A DNA stretch of 64,000 bases from Paenibacillus silagei (GCF_017874735.1 NZ_JAGGLV010000021.1:62001-126000), one strand, 5' to 3'; shown: positions 9,126-16,962, counted from the stretch's first letter. Translations and numbers: made by a program. Notes: generated from the sequence alone by a model not told the origin.

Positions 9126-9992
9126 TTAGCGTTTCACTAGCAGCTGTATGCCTATATTCCACGGGTCCCTTAGAGTGATGATACCGCCCTCTTCTTCCAC
9201 ACGGTATCCGGCACGCTTCACACGTTCAGCGGCTTCATGCACATCCTGAATGTCCGGGAGCAGCAGTGTAAAATAATCGATGCCCGCCGCATTCGCCGGA
9301 GCCGCCGGAGCCCCCTTGCCAGCCCAGGTATTCAGTCCCATATGATGATGATAGCCTCCAGCCGAAATGAACATGGCCGCATCGCCGTAATGGGCGGTCA
9401 CCGTGAATCCAAGCGCATCCACATAGAATTTCTTGGCCTCTGCCAGATCACCCACATGGAAGTGAACATGACCCATTACAGTGCCCGCAGGCAGCCCGGT
9501 CCAGCTCAGGCCCTCCGATGCAGCCAGCAGACCGTCCACATCCACCGGATCGGTGGTCATGACCACATTGCCTGTTGCTTCATACTTCCAGGTGTCACGG
9601 GGCCGGTCGCGGTACAGCTCGATTCCGTTATGATCAGGGTCTTCGATGTATAGAGCTTCGCTCACCAGATGATCCCCCTGGCCCACCGATATCCCGGAAT
9701 CGATCAGATTGCGCAGCACCAGTCCCAGAGAAGGCCGATCCGGCAGCAGAATCGCAAAATGGTACAGTCCGGCCACCGAGTTCCGGCGCAGCACCTGAGC
9801 CTGCTCAATCTCCCGCAGAACCAGCAGCACCTGCTGGCCGTCCGCTGTCAGCTCTACCACGCGCCCTTGCTGCCGCAGAATCTTCAGTCCGATTACATTC
9901 TGATAAAAGCTGAGCGAGCGCTCCAAATGACTTACACGGATCTGTACAAGTCCAATTTCCAGTTGTTGCGGTAATATAGCTGTTGCTGTCAT
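9126..9992 (-). CDS. catE: Catechol 2,3-dioxygenase, CatE (YfiE) type
   Basis: This 288-residue extradiol dioxygenase has two VOC (glyoxalase-fold) modules at about residues 12-130 and 160-287. It closely resembles the B. subtilis catechol-2,3-dioxygenase CatE in order and wording of motifs: VAGLYHFAILLPDR, SEALYIEDPDHNGIELY, GHVHFHVGDL and SAGGYHHHMGLNTWAG. The enzyme opens catechol or hydroquinone-type rings using Fe(II) and in Bacillus detoxifies quinones. AGGAGGGATTCCT before the ATG sets the start. No catD lies beside it. A palindrome upstream suggests repression by a MarR/DUF24-type thiol or quinone sensor. Confidence 0.85.
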   Translation of the reverse strand: MTATAILPQQLEIGLVQIRVSHLERSLSFYQNVIGLKILRQQGRVVELTADGQQVLLVLREIEQAQVLRRNSVAGLYHFAILLPDRPSLGLVLRNLIDSGISVGQGDHLVSEALYIEDPDHNGIELYRDRPRDTWKYEATGNVVMTTDPVDVDGLLAASEGLSWTGLPAGTVMGHVHFHVGDLAEAKKFYVDALGFTVTAHYGDAAMFISAGGYHHHMGLNTWAGKGAPAAPANAAGIDYFTLLLPDIQDVHEAAERVKRAGYRVEEEGGIITLRDPWNIGIQLLVKR

Positions 9993-10124
9993 AGGAATCC
10001 CTCCTGAAATGAATATAGGCTAATTCAAATAAAGTCCCCGGTACCAAAGCGCGCACAATAACGGTTAGTGTTAACTGTTCCTGTCATGTCCATGCAAAGG
10101 TAATTTCAATTTCCGTTACACATT

Positions 10125-10145
10125 AACTTACTTAAGTATAGTAGC
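10125..10145. promoter_or_regulatory. Palindromic operator candidate upstream of catE
   Basis: The perfect palindrome TACTTAAGTA (10129-10138), flanked by TTAACT and TAGTAG, lies about 135 bp upstream of catE. Quinone-responsive MarR/DUF24 repressors bind short AT-rich palindromes of this kind in Bacillus; which regulator acts here is unknown. Confidence 0.35.
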
Positions 10146-10190
10146 GATCTATATGTTTGTCAATTACTTTTACAATACACATCATGTCCA

Positions 10191-10219
10191 ACAAAAAAGC
10201 CCAGCCGACAGGCCAGACT
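10191..10219 (-). terminator. Terminator of the GNAT/HTH/DUF4085 operon
   Basis: On the minus strand a 9-bp stem with three G-U pairs (AGTCTGGCC with GGCTGGGCT, loop TGTC) is followed directly by TTTTTTG, ten bases after the stop codon. Confidence 0.7.
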
Positions 10220-10228
10220 CCGAAGCAT

Positions 10229-10903
10229 TCATTCCATATACTTTGGTTCCCCAAGGAGCTCTATCGATACATCCTGTGCAGTAATTCTTAGTTCACTTGG
10301 CGGGGAATCCATTAGAACCCGTAGCTCAAACCCCTGCTCCACGGCATAAATCTCGTCATACAGCCAATATTTCTTTTCAAGTGGTTCAGGCAAGCGTAGT
10401 CCGCTCACACCTTTGAACTTTAGCTTGATCTCACATTGGTAATGCATCGCCCCGCTGCAGTCCAGAATCATCTCCAGCACACCTTCTGTAGCCATAGTAT
10501 AGGAGATTACTCTGGCGTCATGCAGACTCTTCTCGACTAACTGTACGGCGCTCTCCGGGAGTTCATGCTTAATGGCTTCGTACCCTTCGCGGTATTCTCT
10601 GAAGATCGCCTGCACCCGTTCATCATATTCCCCGCCCCACTGCAAGGCCCGTTCCTTGAAATCAGGCGCAGGATAAGTGGAATTTATGGTTCCGTCATAT
10701 ATTGAAGCGTGGAAGTACCCGGGTAGATATTTCAGCAGATCTTTTTTCATATATTCCAGAAAATCCTTGGCCCGCTCCTCATAGCTGATTCCCTCCGCCA
10801 CATGCCAGGCCACCTCCTCCTGCCAATCCTGCTCCGTTTCCGGGAAGACCATGAACCCGCGCACCTGCATTTCTTCATACCAGGGTATAGTGAAAAATTT
10901 CAT
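10229..10903 (-). CDS. DUF4085-like protein
   Basis: This is a 224-residue soluble protein beginning MKFFTIPWYEEMQVRGFMVF. The aromatic, acidic N-terminus followed by SYEERAKDFLEYMKK is the pattern I associate with DUF4085 proteins of Bacillales, whose function is unknown. It has no signal peptide or membrane segment. It is the last gene of a three-gene operon (30-base gaps) after a membrane-anchored HTH protein and an acetyltransferase. The family call is from memory of its general look and is tentative. Confidence 0.55.
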   Translation of the reverse strand: MKFFTIPWYEEMQVRGFMVFPETEQDWQEEVAWHVAEGISYEERAKDFLEYMKKDLLKYLPGYFHASIYDGTINSTYPAPDFKERALQWGGEYDERVQAIFREYREGYEAIKHELPESAVQLVEKSLHDARVISYTMATEGVLEMILDCSGAMHYQCEIKLKFKGVSGLRLPEPLEKKYWLYDEIYAVEQGFELRVLMDSPPSELRITAQDVSIELLGEPKYME

Positions 10904-10933
10904 TCTGAAGCTTCCTCCACTCTGTAGCGATCC

Positions 10934-11329
10934 TTAATTCCCGGCCAGCTTCTCTCCCGCGTATACCCTGTGCTCCTGCGTAGCGGCCAGAATCCAGACC
11001 GTCAATTGCTGCTTATTGAACAGGAACTCGTTATCTATTCTGAGATAAGGGAGCTTTGTCCCCTCGAAGGGTCCGTCATTACGCAACATTGCATTCTCCG
11101 CCTTCATAATATTCTTCACCTGATCTTCACTCAGACGCAGGAACTGTGCAGTCTCTGCAAGTGTCATCAACGGATGGTCCTCAGCTTGGCGTTCCGTCTG
11201 CGCTCCGGCAGGTGTCAGCAGTTGCATCTCGTAGCCCGCTCTAATCCGATCTCCGATTACGAAGCTGCCGGCAACCAGACACAGGCCCAGAATCAGAGCA
11301 GCTCCCAGGATGGTATAATGATTCTTCAT
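10934..11329 (-). CDS. Membrane-anchored excisionase-type HTH protein
   Basis: This is a 131-residue protein. One membrane helix (about residues 7-28) is followed by a linker and then a winged-helix domain of the excisionase/MerR type (LMTLAETAQFLRLSEDQVKN ... LPYLRIDNEFLFNKQQLTVW, about 55-115). The ATG at 11329 is chosen because AAGGAG lies 9 bases upstream; an in-frame TTG two codons earlier is too close. The DNA-binding fold on a membrane anchor suggests a sensor or regulator, but such domains may also bind protein. It is the middle gene of a three-gene operon. Confidence 0.65.
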   Translation of the reverse strand: MKNHYTILGAALILGLCLVAGSFVIGDRIRAGYEMQLLTPAGAQTERQAEDHPLMTLAETAQFLRLSEDQVKNIMKAENAMLRNDGPFEGTKLPYLRIDNEFLFNKQQLTVWILAATQEHRVYAGEKLAGN

Positions 11330-11359
11330 GGACAAAATCTCCTTATATGTATGCTTGAA

Positions 11360-11908
11360 TCAATGTGCAGGAGTATAAGTAAGGAGCCAACAGTCCCTCC
11401 ACTCCCCTTCATGCAGTTCATGCTCCGGTAATAGCTTGCTGCGTACAAATCCAATTTTCTCATAGACTCTGAGTGCCCTGTGATTCCAGCACTGCGGGTC
11501 CATGACAATGAGGTCTGCCTGCTCTGCTTCGAGCAGATGCTTCACCATCCCACCTACCAGTAGCGAACCTATCCCCTGGCTCCATAGCTGCGGCTCACCA
11601 ATGAACTGATCCATTCCGTAGACCTTTCCCGTATAATCTGCGTAGCCGTACTCCGTCAGCTCTTCCCTGCCAACAGGATAGAACTGGATATAACCTATAT
11701 CCTGACCCATGAACTGCACGATCCCACGGTATAATCCCTCTTCTTCACTTTCATAAAAATGCGTCTGTACCCGTTCCAGATCATGCGGACAGTCCCGGCC
11801 TTCATAATACTCCAGCACTGCCGGGTCCGAGAGCCATCGTACGAGCAGCGGTGCATCCTCCTGTTCCAGCCTGCGGACACTGAGGTCCCCGTTCTGAAAA
11901 AGAATCAT
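11360..11908 (-). CDS. GNAT acetyltransferase, aminoglycoside 6'-N-acetyltransferase-like
   Basis: This 182-residue GNAT protein has the acetyl-CoA binding loop QLWSQGIGSLLVGG at about 115-128 and the C-terminal motif RALRVYEKIGF. The phrase GMDQFIGEP resembles the RGIDQFLAN of AAC(6')-Ib enzymes, and the spacing to MDPQCWNHRA also fits that branch. GNAT members of this type transfer acetyl groups to amino groups; true aminoglycoside activity is not proven by the sequence, and N-acetylation of a small metabolite is as likely. It is the first gene of a three-gene minus-strand operon. Confidence 0.75.
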   Translation of the reverse strand: MILFQNGDLSVRRLEQEDAPLLVRWLSDPAVLEYYEGRDCPHDLERVQTHFYESEEEGLYRGIVQFMGQDIGYIQFYPVGREELTEYGYADYTGKVYGMDQFIGEPQLWSQGIGSLLVGGMVKHLLEAEQADLIVMDPQCWNHRALRVYEKIGFVRSKLLPEHELHEGEWRDCWLLTYTPAH

Positions 11909-12007
11909 AATGAGATCACTCCTTATATTCCTCTAGTCCTGTCACATATGTGTCAGTCTAAACGATAGAAATTGAAGTGTAAAGTCAGCACCAAGCAGCT
12001 GCTCATC

Positions 12008-12078
12008 AAAAAAAGTGGCCCCGCCGGTAACCGGCAGGGCCAAAAGTCTATTGTAAGGGGGTCATGGGTCTACTATAC
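12008..12078 (-). ncRNA. Candidate small RNA, unit B
   Basis: On the minus strand a TATAGT box (12072-12077) is followed about 30 bases on by a strong stem (GGCCCTGCCGG/CCGGCGGGGCC, 12016-12042) and T7. The expected transcript is about 58 nt and includes an unpaired ACCCCC stretch. The unit is a diverged copy of the one at 12150-12224. It does not code for an obvious peptide. No clear -35 is present, so the promoter is uncertain. Confidence 0.4.
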
Positions 12079-12149
12079 TGAGCGAAGCTTAAGGCCAGAT
12101 GAAAAACACATAAAGGTTTAATGAAAATAGACAGAATTCCGCAAGGATC

Positions 12150-12224
12150 AAAGAAAGACCCTGCCGAGGCACGGCGGGGTCTTCCACAAATGGTTCCACT
12201 GGGGGGTGGAGAACTTCACTATAC
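12150..12224 (-). ncRNA. Candidate small RNA, unit A
   Basis: This has the same architecture as unit B: minus-strand TATAGT (12218-12223) within the shared context AAG-TTCG-AG, then a C6 stretch (CACCCCCC), a 10-bp stem (GACCCCGCCG with CGGCAGGGTC, 12157-12181) and TTTCTTT. Two copies of promoter-like box, C-rich loop and terminator in 230 bp argue for duplicated small RNAs rather than a double terminator of the Rrf2 gene, though that is the alternative. Confidence 0.4.
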
Positions 12225-12294
12225 TCCCCGAACCTTAAAAAAACATAAAACGGGGCTGAAGGTTTCCTTAAATTTACGTACATCAGATCCTGTC

Positions 12295-12717
12295 TCAAGC
12301 CACAGGAAGCTGATGTATGATCTGATCCAGGGTGACCTCCTGCAGCACATTCTCCATCGCCTTCTGTGCAAGAGAGAACACTGGAACAATAGCGCCTGCA
12401 ATGTTCTTGCCTACCGGACACTCCGGGTTCGGATGCTCATGGACAGAGAACAGGGAGTCCTCTTCCACCGCATTCACCGCCTTATAAATCTGCAGCAGCG
12501 TAATGTCAGCTGCACTGCGGGCAAGCTTCGCTCCGGCCACACCGGGACGAACCTCCACAAGTCCTGCCTTATTCAGCATACCCGTAAGGCGGCGAATCAC
12601 TACGGGGTTCGTATTCACGCTACCGGCGATCCACTCGGAAGTGCTTTTGCCGTCTTTATTGCTGTCGATTAAGGTTAGAATATGAATAGCCACCGCAAAC
12701 CGCGTGCTAATGTTCAT
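12295..12717 (-). CDS. Rrf2-family transcriptional regulator (YwnA-like)
   Basis: This is a 140-residue winged-helix repressor. The ATG at 12717 (MNISTRFAVAIHILTLI) is fixed by GAAGGAGTG; the frame extends upstream without a plausible start. The Rrf2 fold is seen in SVNTNPVVIRRLTGMLNKAG (recognition helix) and the wing at VRPGVAGAKLARS. Only one Cys remains (PECPVG), so it is not an Fe-S Rrf2 of the IscR type but resembles YwnA. It lies about 110 bp downstream of an AhpD-like gene on the same strand and has its own promoter with a palindrome over the -10, which suggests autorepression. Confidence 0.85.
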   Translation of the reverse strand: MNISTRFAVAIHILTLIDSNKDGKSTSEWIAGSVNTNPVVIRRLTGMLNKAGLVEVRPGVAGAKLARSAADITLLQIYKAVNAVEEDSLFSVHEHPNPECPVGKNIAGAIVPVFSLAQKAMENVLQEVTLDQIIHQLPVA

Positions 12718-12761
12718 GTCAATCACTCCTTCACACTGGCCGGAATGCTTCCGCCAGATGC

Positions 12762-12794
12762 AACTATAATAGTTACATTTAGGGCAATTGTCAA
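12762..12794 (-). promoter_or_regulatory. Promoter and operator of the Rrf2 gene
   Basis: The minus strand shows a consensus -35 TTGACA (12789-12794), a 17-bp spacer and -10 TATTAT (12766-12771). The -10 lies within a perfect 13-bp palindrome AACTATAATAGTT (12762-12774). A repressor bound there would block polymerase, which fits autoregulation by the Rrf2 protein. Confidence 0.6.
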
Positions 12795-12824
12795 TCCCAT
12801 GAGGAGTTTGCAGACAACAGAACA

Positions 12825-13145
12825 CTATTCACTGTCATACGCCTGCAATGCCACCGGCAGGGCTTGAATCACCACATTACCCACTGCCGGAAGGGGCAGC
12901 AGCACTGCGCTGATGATCTCATCACGGGTTGCGCCTAGTGCTTTGGCATGCTTAACATGAAAGGGGAGCCCGCTCTCCAGCCTAACCGCCGCGAGTACAG
13001 AGATATAGGCAATCTCCTCGGTTTTGGCATCCAGGCTGCTTGCGGCATCCAGCTTCTTCACAATTTCGCCAAGGGCCTTTTGCTGCTCCGGCGCTTCCTT
13101 CATAAATGTCATAAAAGCATGACTGACTTGCGGTACATTATCCAC
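12825..13145 (-). CDS. Carboxymuconolactone decarboxylase (AhpD-like) family protein
   Basis: This is a small helical protein of 106 residues from a GTG at 13145, chosen because GGAGGG lies 9 bases upstream. An ATG 39 bases earlier has only a weak GGA. The family pattern is clear in KTEEIAYISVLAAVRLESG and LPFHVKHAKALGATRDEI. The CxxC pair of true AhpD peroxidase partners is missing, leaving only the conserved HVKHA His. It could be a decarboxylase-like or redox-stress protein without disulfide chemistry. It is probably regulated together with the neighbouring Rrf2 gene. Confidence 0.7.
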   Translation of the reverse strand: MDNVPQVSHAFMTFMKEAPEQQKALGEIVKKLDAASSLDAKTEEIAYISVLAAVRLESGLPFHVKHAKALGATRDEIISAVLLPLPAVGNVVIQALPVALQAYDSE

Positions 13146-13224
13146 TTTAATTAACCCTCCGATTCTGGAAACAGATTCTTGCATTCCATATCATAACATC
13201 ATCTTTAGTATGAGGGTTTCTTGC

Positions 13225-13240
13225 GTAATGCATACATTAC
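13225..13240. promoter_or_regulatory. Inverted repeat upstream of the AhpD-like gene
   Basis: GTAATG-CATA-CATTAC is a perfect 6+6 inverted repeat 80 to 95 bp upstream of the GTG start and a likely repressor site. It does not match the palindrome at the Rrf2 promoter, so a different regulator may act. Confidence 0.35.
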
Positions 13241-13309
13241 AACTGTTAAATATTCCTATATATAAGATGCACTTAAGGTCTGCACTAAAAGCTGGGTCGT
13301 CGCTGCGGT

Positions 13310-13426
13310 GAACATTTGGCCCTCCGGCCGCTGTTGTGTTTGGATTTCTTCATACAAACCGCTCCTCGCGGTAGAAATCCAAACACAAAGGCGGACGCTA
13401 TCGCTCCTCCAGTTCCAAATTTCCCC
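13310..13426. repeat. Long intergenic hairpin repeat
   Basis: The 15-bp arms TGTGTTTGGATTTCT (13335-13349) and AGAAATCCAAACACA (13373-13387) are perfect inverted repeats around an inner hairpin ACCGC-TCCTC-GCGGT (13358-13372). Outer flanks pair imperfectly (CATTTGG ... CCAAAT). The structure has no coding frame and looks like a dispersed REP/MITE-type element; copy number elsewhere cannot be seen here. It lies between map and the AhpD-like gene. Confidence 0.6.
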
Positions 13427-13476
13427 TCCACTTCTTTTTGCTTTTTGTTAATAGCTTTAGTGCGTCTTATATATCT

Positions 13477-14223
13477 TCACGCAGTAGTCAAAATAATCGG
13501 CTTGCCCTTGGTGACCACAATTGTGTGCTCAAACTGGGCCACGCGGCTATTATCGGCAACGCTGAGTGTCCAGCCATCCGGCTGCTGCTCTACGAAATCA
13601 GTGCCTGTGGACAGAAACGGTTCGATGGTAATGACCTGGCCTTCTCTCAGCACCGTCGTTACACGCGGATTATAGAAGGGCAGAATCTCAAACGGCTTCT
13701 CATGCAACGCTTTGCCAATGCCGTGGCTGCAAAGGTTACGCACGACTTTATAGCCGCGCTTCCGTGCTTCCGACTCCATAACCCGGCCGATCTCGTTCAC
13801 CTTCATGCCCGCCCGGAGATGATTAATCACGCTCATCATGGTCTCTTCCGTACTCCGGCAGAGGTGAATCAGCTTCTCATTATAAGGAGGCAATTGAAAC
13901 GATACCCCGGCATCGCCAAAATAACCGTTCAGCTCGGCGGAGACATCAATATTGATCAGATCTCCGGCCTGAATGACACGTTGTCCCGGAATTCCATGCG
14001 CTACCTCTTCATTCACACTGATACAGGTCGTTCCGGGGAAGTTGTAGGTTACCTTTGGAGCAGATTTTGCGCCAAAATGGTTGAGAATCTTCGCCCCCAC
14101 CTCATCCAGCTCCGCAGTCGTCATTCCGGGAACTACACTTTTCTTCATCTCAGCGATGGTGTGGCCTACCACTGCACCCGCCGCTTTCAGCCCTTGCATA
14201 TCCTGGAGCGTCTCGCTCGTCAT
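13477..14223 (-). CDS. map: Methionine aminopeptidase, type I
   Basis: This 248-residue cytoplasmic metalloprotease removes the initiator methionine from nascent proteins. All active-site residues are in place: H76 (substrate), metal ligands D93, D104, H167, E201 and E232, and H174 beside the site (SHGIGKALHEKP). It lacks the N-terminal SH3-binding zinc extension of some paralogs. It is an extra-operonic copy, not beside secY/adk as the main map gene usually is, and so is probably a second paralog like B. subtilis YflG. The symbol names the enzyme type and does not exclude that. Confidence 0.9.
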   Translation of the reverse strand: MTSETLQDMQGLKAAGAVVGHTIAEMKKSVVPGMTTAELDEVGAKILNHFGAKSAPKVTYNFPGTTCISVNEEVAHGIPGQRVIQAGDLINIDVSAELNGYFGDAGVSFQLPPYNEKLIHLCRSTEETMMSVINHLRAGMKVNEIGRVMESEARKRGYKVVRNLCSHGIGKALHEKPFEILPFYNPRVTTVLREGQVITIEPFLSTGTDFVEQQPDGWTLSVADNSRVAQFEHTIVVTKGKPIILTTA

Positions 14224-14319
14224 CCCTGCTCACATTCCTCTCGTTATCAAAGCTTCACCTTGAGTATGTATCCTACAAGTATAACAGCCTTGTTACGCAG
14301 AGTGAAATCAACGTACCTC

Positions 14320-14949
14320 TTAGCTTATTGCACCTACGGCCTTCATCCAGGCATCGGCGATTAAGGCATGTCCGGCAGGCGAAGGGTGTACCCCGTCCGC
14401 CGCCCAGTAGGCAGGTTCAGCCTTGACGGATGCCGCTGCGAATAAGCCATCCAGCGGCACCAGCACAGCGCCGTATTCACGGGCCAGCTCACGGACTACG
14501 TGGATTTTGGGGTCCAGATCCTGACGCCAGCCCTTGCGGTCTTCCGGCACCGGCAATACGAACGGCTCCACCAGCACCAGCTTGGCATCCAGATGCTGCT
14601 TGGTCCGTTCAATCAGATCACGGTAGGACGACTCGAATTCAGCCGCTGTAGTCTCCTGCCCGGAATCATACCACCGCCAGGTATCATTTATGCCAATATA
14701 GATAGACACCCAGGTTGGCTTCAGTGCAAGACAATCCCTCTCCCAGCGCTCCTGCAGATCGACCGCCCGGTTGCCGCTGATTCCGCGGTTCAGGAACGTA
14801 AGATTCTTCTCCGCATACTGAAGGCCAAGCCGGGCGCCCGCCATCAGCGCGTAACCTACACCCAGCGATGAGGCATCGGCGTAATTGCGTCCACAATCTG
14901 TGATACTATCCCCCTGGAACAGGATGATATCGTTCTTTTGAAATGGCAT
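14320..14949 (-). CDS. SGNH/GDSL esterase, Axe2-like acetylxylan esterase
   Basis: This is 209 residues from the ATG at 14949, set by TAGGAGG; a longer open frame upstream has no SD. SGNH blocks are all present: S15 in GDSIT, G56 in NRGISGN, N88 in GIND, and D185/H188 in DGVHPS. The wording (FQGDSITDCGR, KPTWVSIYIGINDTWR) is very close to Geobacillus Axe2, a cytoplasmic esterase that deacetylates xylo-oligosaccharides. There is no signal peptide. It fits the plant-polysaccharide theme of the left half of the window, though no xylan gene lies beside it. Confidence 0.82.
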   Translation of the reverse strand: MPFQKNDIILFQGDSITDCGRNYADASSLGVGYALMAGARLGLQYAEKNLTFLNRGISGNRAVDLQERWERDCLALKPTWVSIYIGINDTWRWYDSGQETTAAEFESSYRDLIERTKQHLDAKLVLVEPFVLPVPEDRKGWRQDLDPKIHVVRELAREYGAVLVPLDGLFAAASVKAEPAYWAADGVHPSPAGHALIADAWMKAVGAIS

Positions 14950-15054
14950 GCCTGAAGTCCTCCTATGAAAACATCTATAGTATGTAAACATGATCATTAT
15001 AGCAAATCGGCTTTCCTGCGGACACGTTTTCATTGAAAATTATTCCTAAAACAG

Positions 15055-15092
15055 AAAACCCCCTGGGACTGCCATATGACAGTCCCAGGGGG
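15055..15092 (-). terminator. Terminator of the DUF1641/NDH-2 operon
   Basis: A 13-bp perfect stem CCCCCTGGGACTG/CAGTCCCAGGGGG with an 8-base loop is followed on the minus strand by TTTTCTGTTTT, just after the ndh stop codon. Confidence 0.85.
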
Positions 15093-15108
15093 ATCTTAGA
15101 ATAGAGAT

Positions 15109-16287
15109 TTAATAGGCCAGGCTGAACAAGCCATGGATATGAGTCAAGTAACGGATATTGCTGGCTTCCTTCATCAGCGTTGCGGGCAGCCCCTTCAGCG
15201 GAGTGGAGTTACCGCCGACAATGGCTACCCCGTCTTTGCGTCCGAGGCTGGCGAGTGTGCCGGAATTAACCGGGCTGAAGGCTTCCTGCGGCTTGTCATT
15301 AAGATAAGCGAACAGATTGTAGCCAATCAGCTCACCCATCTGCCAGGCGATCTGTGCCGTTGGCGGATAAGGACGGCCATCCGGTGCGAAGACAACAGCG
15401 CTATCTCCGGCAACAAATACATCAGGGTGTGAAGTAGACTGCAGGAATTCATTCACCGTGGCCCGGCCGCGGTTGACTTCAAGACCGGATTCGCCAACCA
15501 GCGGATTGCCCTGTACCCCGCCGGTCCAGACGAAGGTGTTCGCCACAATCTGCTGCCCATCCTTGAGATCAATCTTATTATCGGCCACCTTCGTAACCGG
15601 AAGACCCGTCAGGAATTGCACCCCGCGCTTCTCCAGGCTGGCTGTAGCGCGCTCAATCAGATGATCCGGCAGGACAGGGAGAATCTTCGGACCCGCTTCA
15701 ACGAGCAGAAGCTTGATCTCAGCAGGATTCACTCCATATTGCTTCGTCAGCTTAGGCAGAATATCGGCAATTTCGCCTACCAGCTCTACGCCAGTCAGTC
15801 CGCCGCCGCCGATCAGAATTGTTGCATCTGCTGCGTTGCGGGTTTTGGAGTAGTCACGAATCCGGTCTTCAATATGACGGCGGATCCGCAGTGCATCTGC
15901 TGCTGATTTCAGCACCATGCTGTATTCTTCAAGTCCCGGAATACCAAAGTATGCGGTGGTGCTGCCCAGACCGACAACGAGAGCATCATAGGTCAGCATG
16001 ACGCCGTCCGAGAGAATAACCTGCTTGTTCTCCGGGGAGAACGAATTGACCTTGGCGATTTTCAGATCAATATCTTTACCGGCGAACAGCTTCGCCAGCG
16101 GCATGGCAACCGCCTGTTCAGACGCACTGCCCGCTGCAAGCCGGTGCAATTCCGTAATAATCTGATGTGTCGGATACTGATTGACTACTGTTATTTTGGC
16201 TTCCGCTTTGCTCATATATTTACGAATGGTTAAGGCACTAAGCAGGCCGCCGTAGCCTGCACCTAGAATCACTATATGTTTTGACAT
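15109..16287 (-). CDS. ndh: Type II NADH dehydrogenase (NDH-2)
   Basis: This 392-residue flavoprotein passes electrons from NADH to quinone at the inner face of the membrane without pumping protons. FAD is bound by GAGYGG near the N-terminus and by VFVAGDSA near residue 295; NAD by GGGGLTGVELVGEI. The quinone-site context appears as AQIAWQMGELIGYNL. The ATG at 16287 follows GGAGG; the reading frame upstream has no signal. It is co-transcribed with a DUF1641 protein 31 bases upstream, a common pairing in Bacillales. The promoter carries palindromes suited to oxygen or NADH control. Confidence 0.9.
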   Translation of the reverse strand: MSKHIVILGAGYGGLLSALTIRKYMSKAEAKITVVNQYPTHQIITELHRLAAGSASEQAVAMPLAKLFAGKDIDLKIAKVNSFSPENKQVILSDGVMLTYDALVVGLGSTTAYFGIPGLEEYSMVLKSAADALRIRRHIEDRIRDYSKTRNAADATILIGGGGLTGVELVGEIADILPKLTKQYGVNPAEIKLLLVEAGPKILPVLPDHLIERATASLEKRGVQFLTGLPVTKVADNKIDLKDGQQIVANTFVWTGGVQGNPLVGESGLEVNRGRATVNEFLQSTSHPDVFVAGDSAVVFAPDGRPYPPTAQIAWQMGELIGYNLFAYLNDKPQEAFSPVNSGTLASLGRKDGVAIVGGNSTPLKGLPATLMKEASNIRYLTHIHGLFSLAY

Positions 16288-16318
16288 GATAATTCCTCCA
16301 TCATTAAGTATTACGGGC

Positions 16319-16756
16319 TTATTTGCCCGATTGACGTTCACCGCTGACCTGCAGATAGGCATTCATGAACCGGAGAGCCTTCTGTACCTGCGGGTCCTTG
16401 ATCATCTTCATCATGCCGAACAGGCTGACTGTTTCGCTGCTTGCCTCCGCGCGGTCTTTCGCTTCAATAACAGTAGCCGCCAGATTCTTGGCAGTGCCCA
16501 CCACAGGACCCGCCATTTCCTTAATCGCACCGACTGTATCATTCTTAAGTACTTCATCCGTGGCAACCGACTGCACAAAATCTAGTGATTTGGACAATAC
16601 ACTGACCATTTGTGTGATCTGCGGCAGCTGCTCTACCAAAAGAATCAGAGATTGCTGCACCTCCGGCTTCAAAAGCTCTTTCAGCACATCCTCTCTGGGA
16701 AGAGCTGCTTCTGGTATTTCTTGTTCAGGCAGGGTTTGGGTAACGGTTTCTGACAT
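16319..16756 (-). CDS. DUF1641-family protein
   Basis: This is a 145-residue, largely helical soluble protein with the DUF1641 pattern of paired amphipathic helices (LKPEVQQSLILLVEQLPQI, FGMMKMIKDPQVQKALRFM). Family members are found next to NDH-2 or formate dehydrogenase genes and are thought to help assemble or regulate them; the exact job is unknown. It is the first gene of an operon with ndh. Confidence 0.82.
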   Translation of the reverse strand: MSETVTQTLPEQEIPEAALPREDVLKELLKPEVQQSLILLVEQLPQITQMVSVLSKSLDFVQSVATDEVLKNDTVGAIKEMAGPVVGTAKNLAATVIEAKDRAEASSETVSLFGMMKMIKDPQVQKALRFMNAYLQVSGERQSGK

Positions 16757-16819
16757 ATCGAAGTCTCCTTTTACAAATCGTATTCTTGCACAATGACATC
16801 CAGGTGAAACTATGTGACT

Positions 16820-16893
16820 ATTATAACACTCTATTTGTTATTATTGTCACAATCTTTTTACCTTTGCAACCTATTTTTGTGATTTTAATCACT
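16820..16893. promoter_or_regulatory. NDH-2 operon promoter with two FNR/CRP-type sites
   Basis: The minus strand has a TATAAT -10 at 16820-16825. TGTTATTATTGTCACA (16836-16851) matches the CRP/FNR pattern TGTGA-N6-TCACA with one change and would cover the -35. TGTGATTTTAATCACT (16878-16893) fits TGTGA-N6-TCACT exactly and lies near -73. The position over the -35 suggests repression of this respiratory operon, perhaps by Fnr in low oxygen. Rex sites are similar and remain an alternative. Confidence 0.5.
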
Positions 16894-16962
16894 TCCTCAT
16901 CGGTTTTATCGAACTCAGTCGTTTAATCAGGTTAAATTTACAAATTATTATGTTTTTCCTCA

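Noticed and set aside
12295..12825. Longer start for the Rrf2 gene with a Cys-rich N-terminal extension
   Set aside because: The extension covers the promoter and SD of the gene; the ATG at 12717 with GAAGGAG is far better.
13438..14364. A 308-codon plus-strand open frame
   Set aside because: It is a mirror of the methionine aminopeptidase gene and part of its flanks, with no SD or motif.
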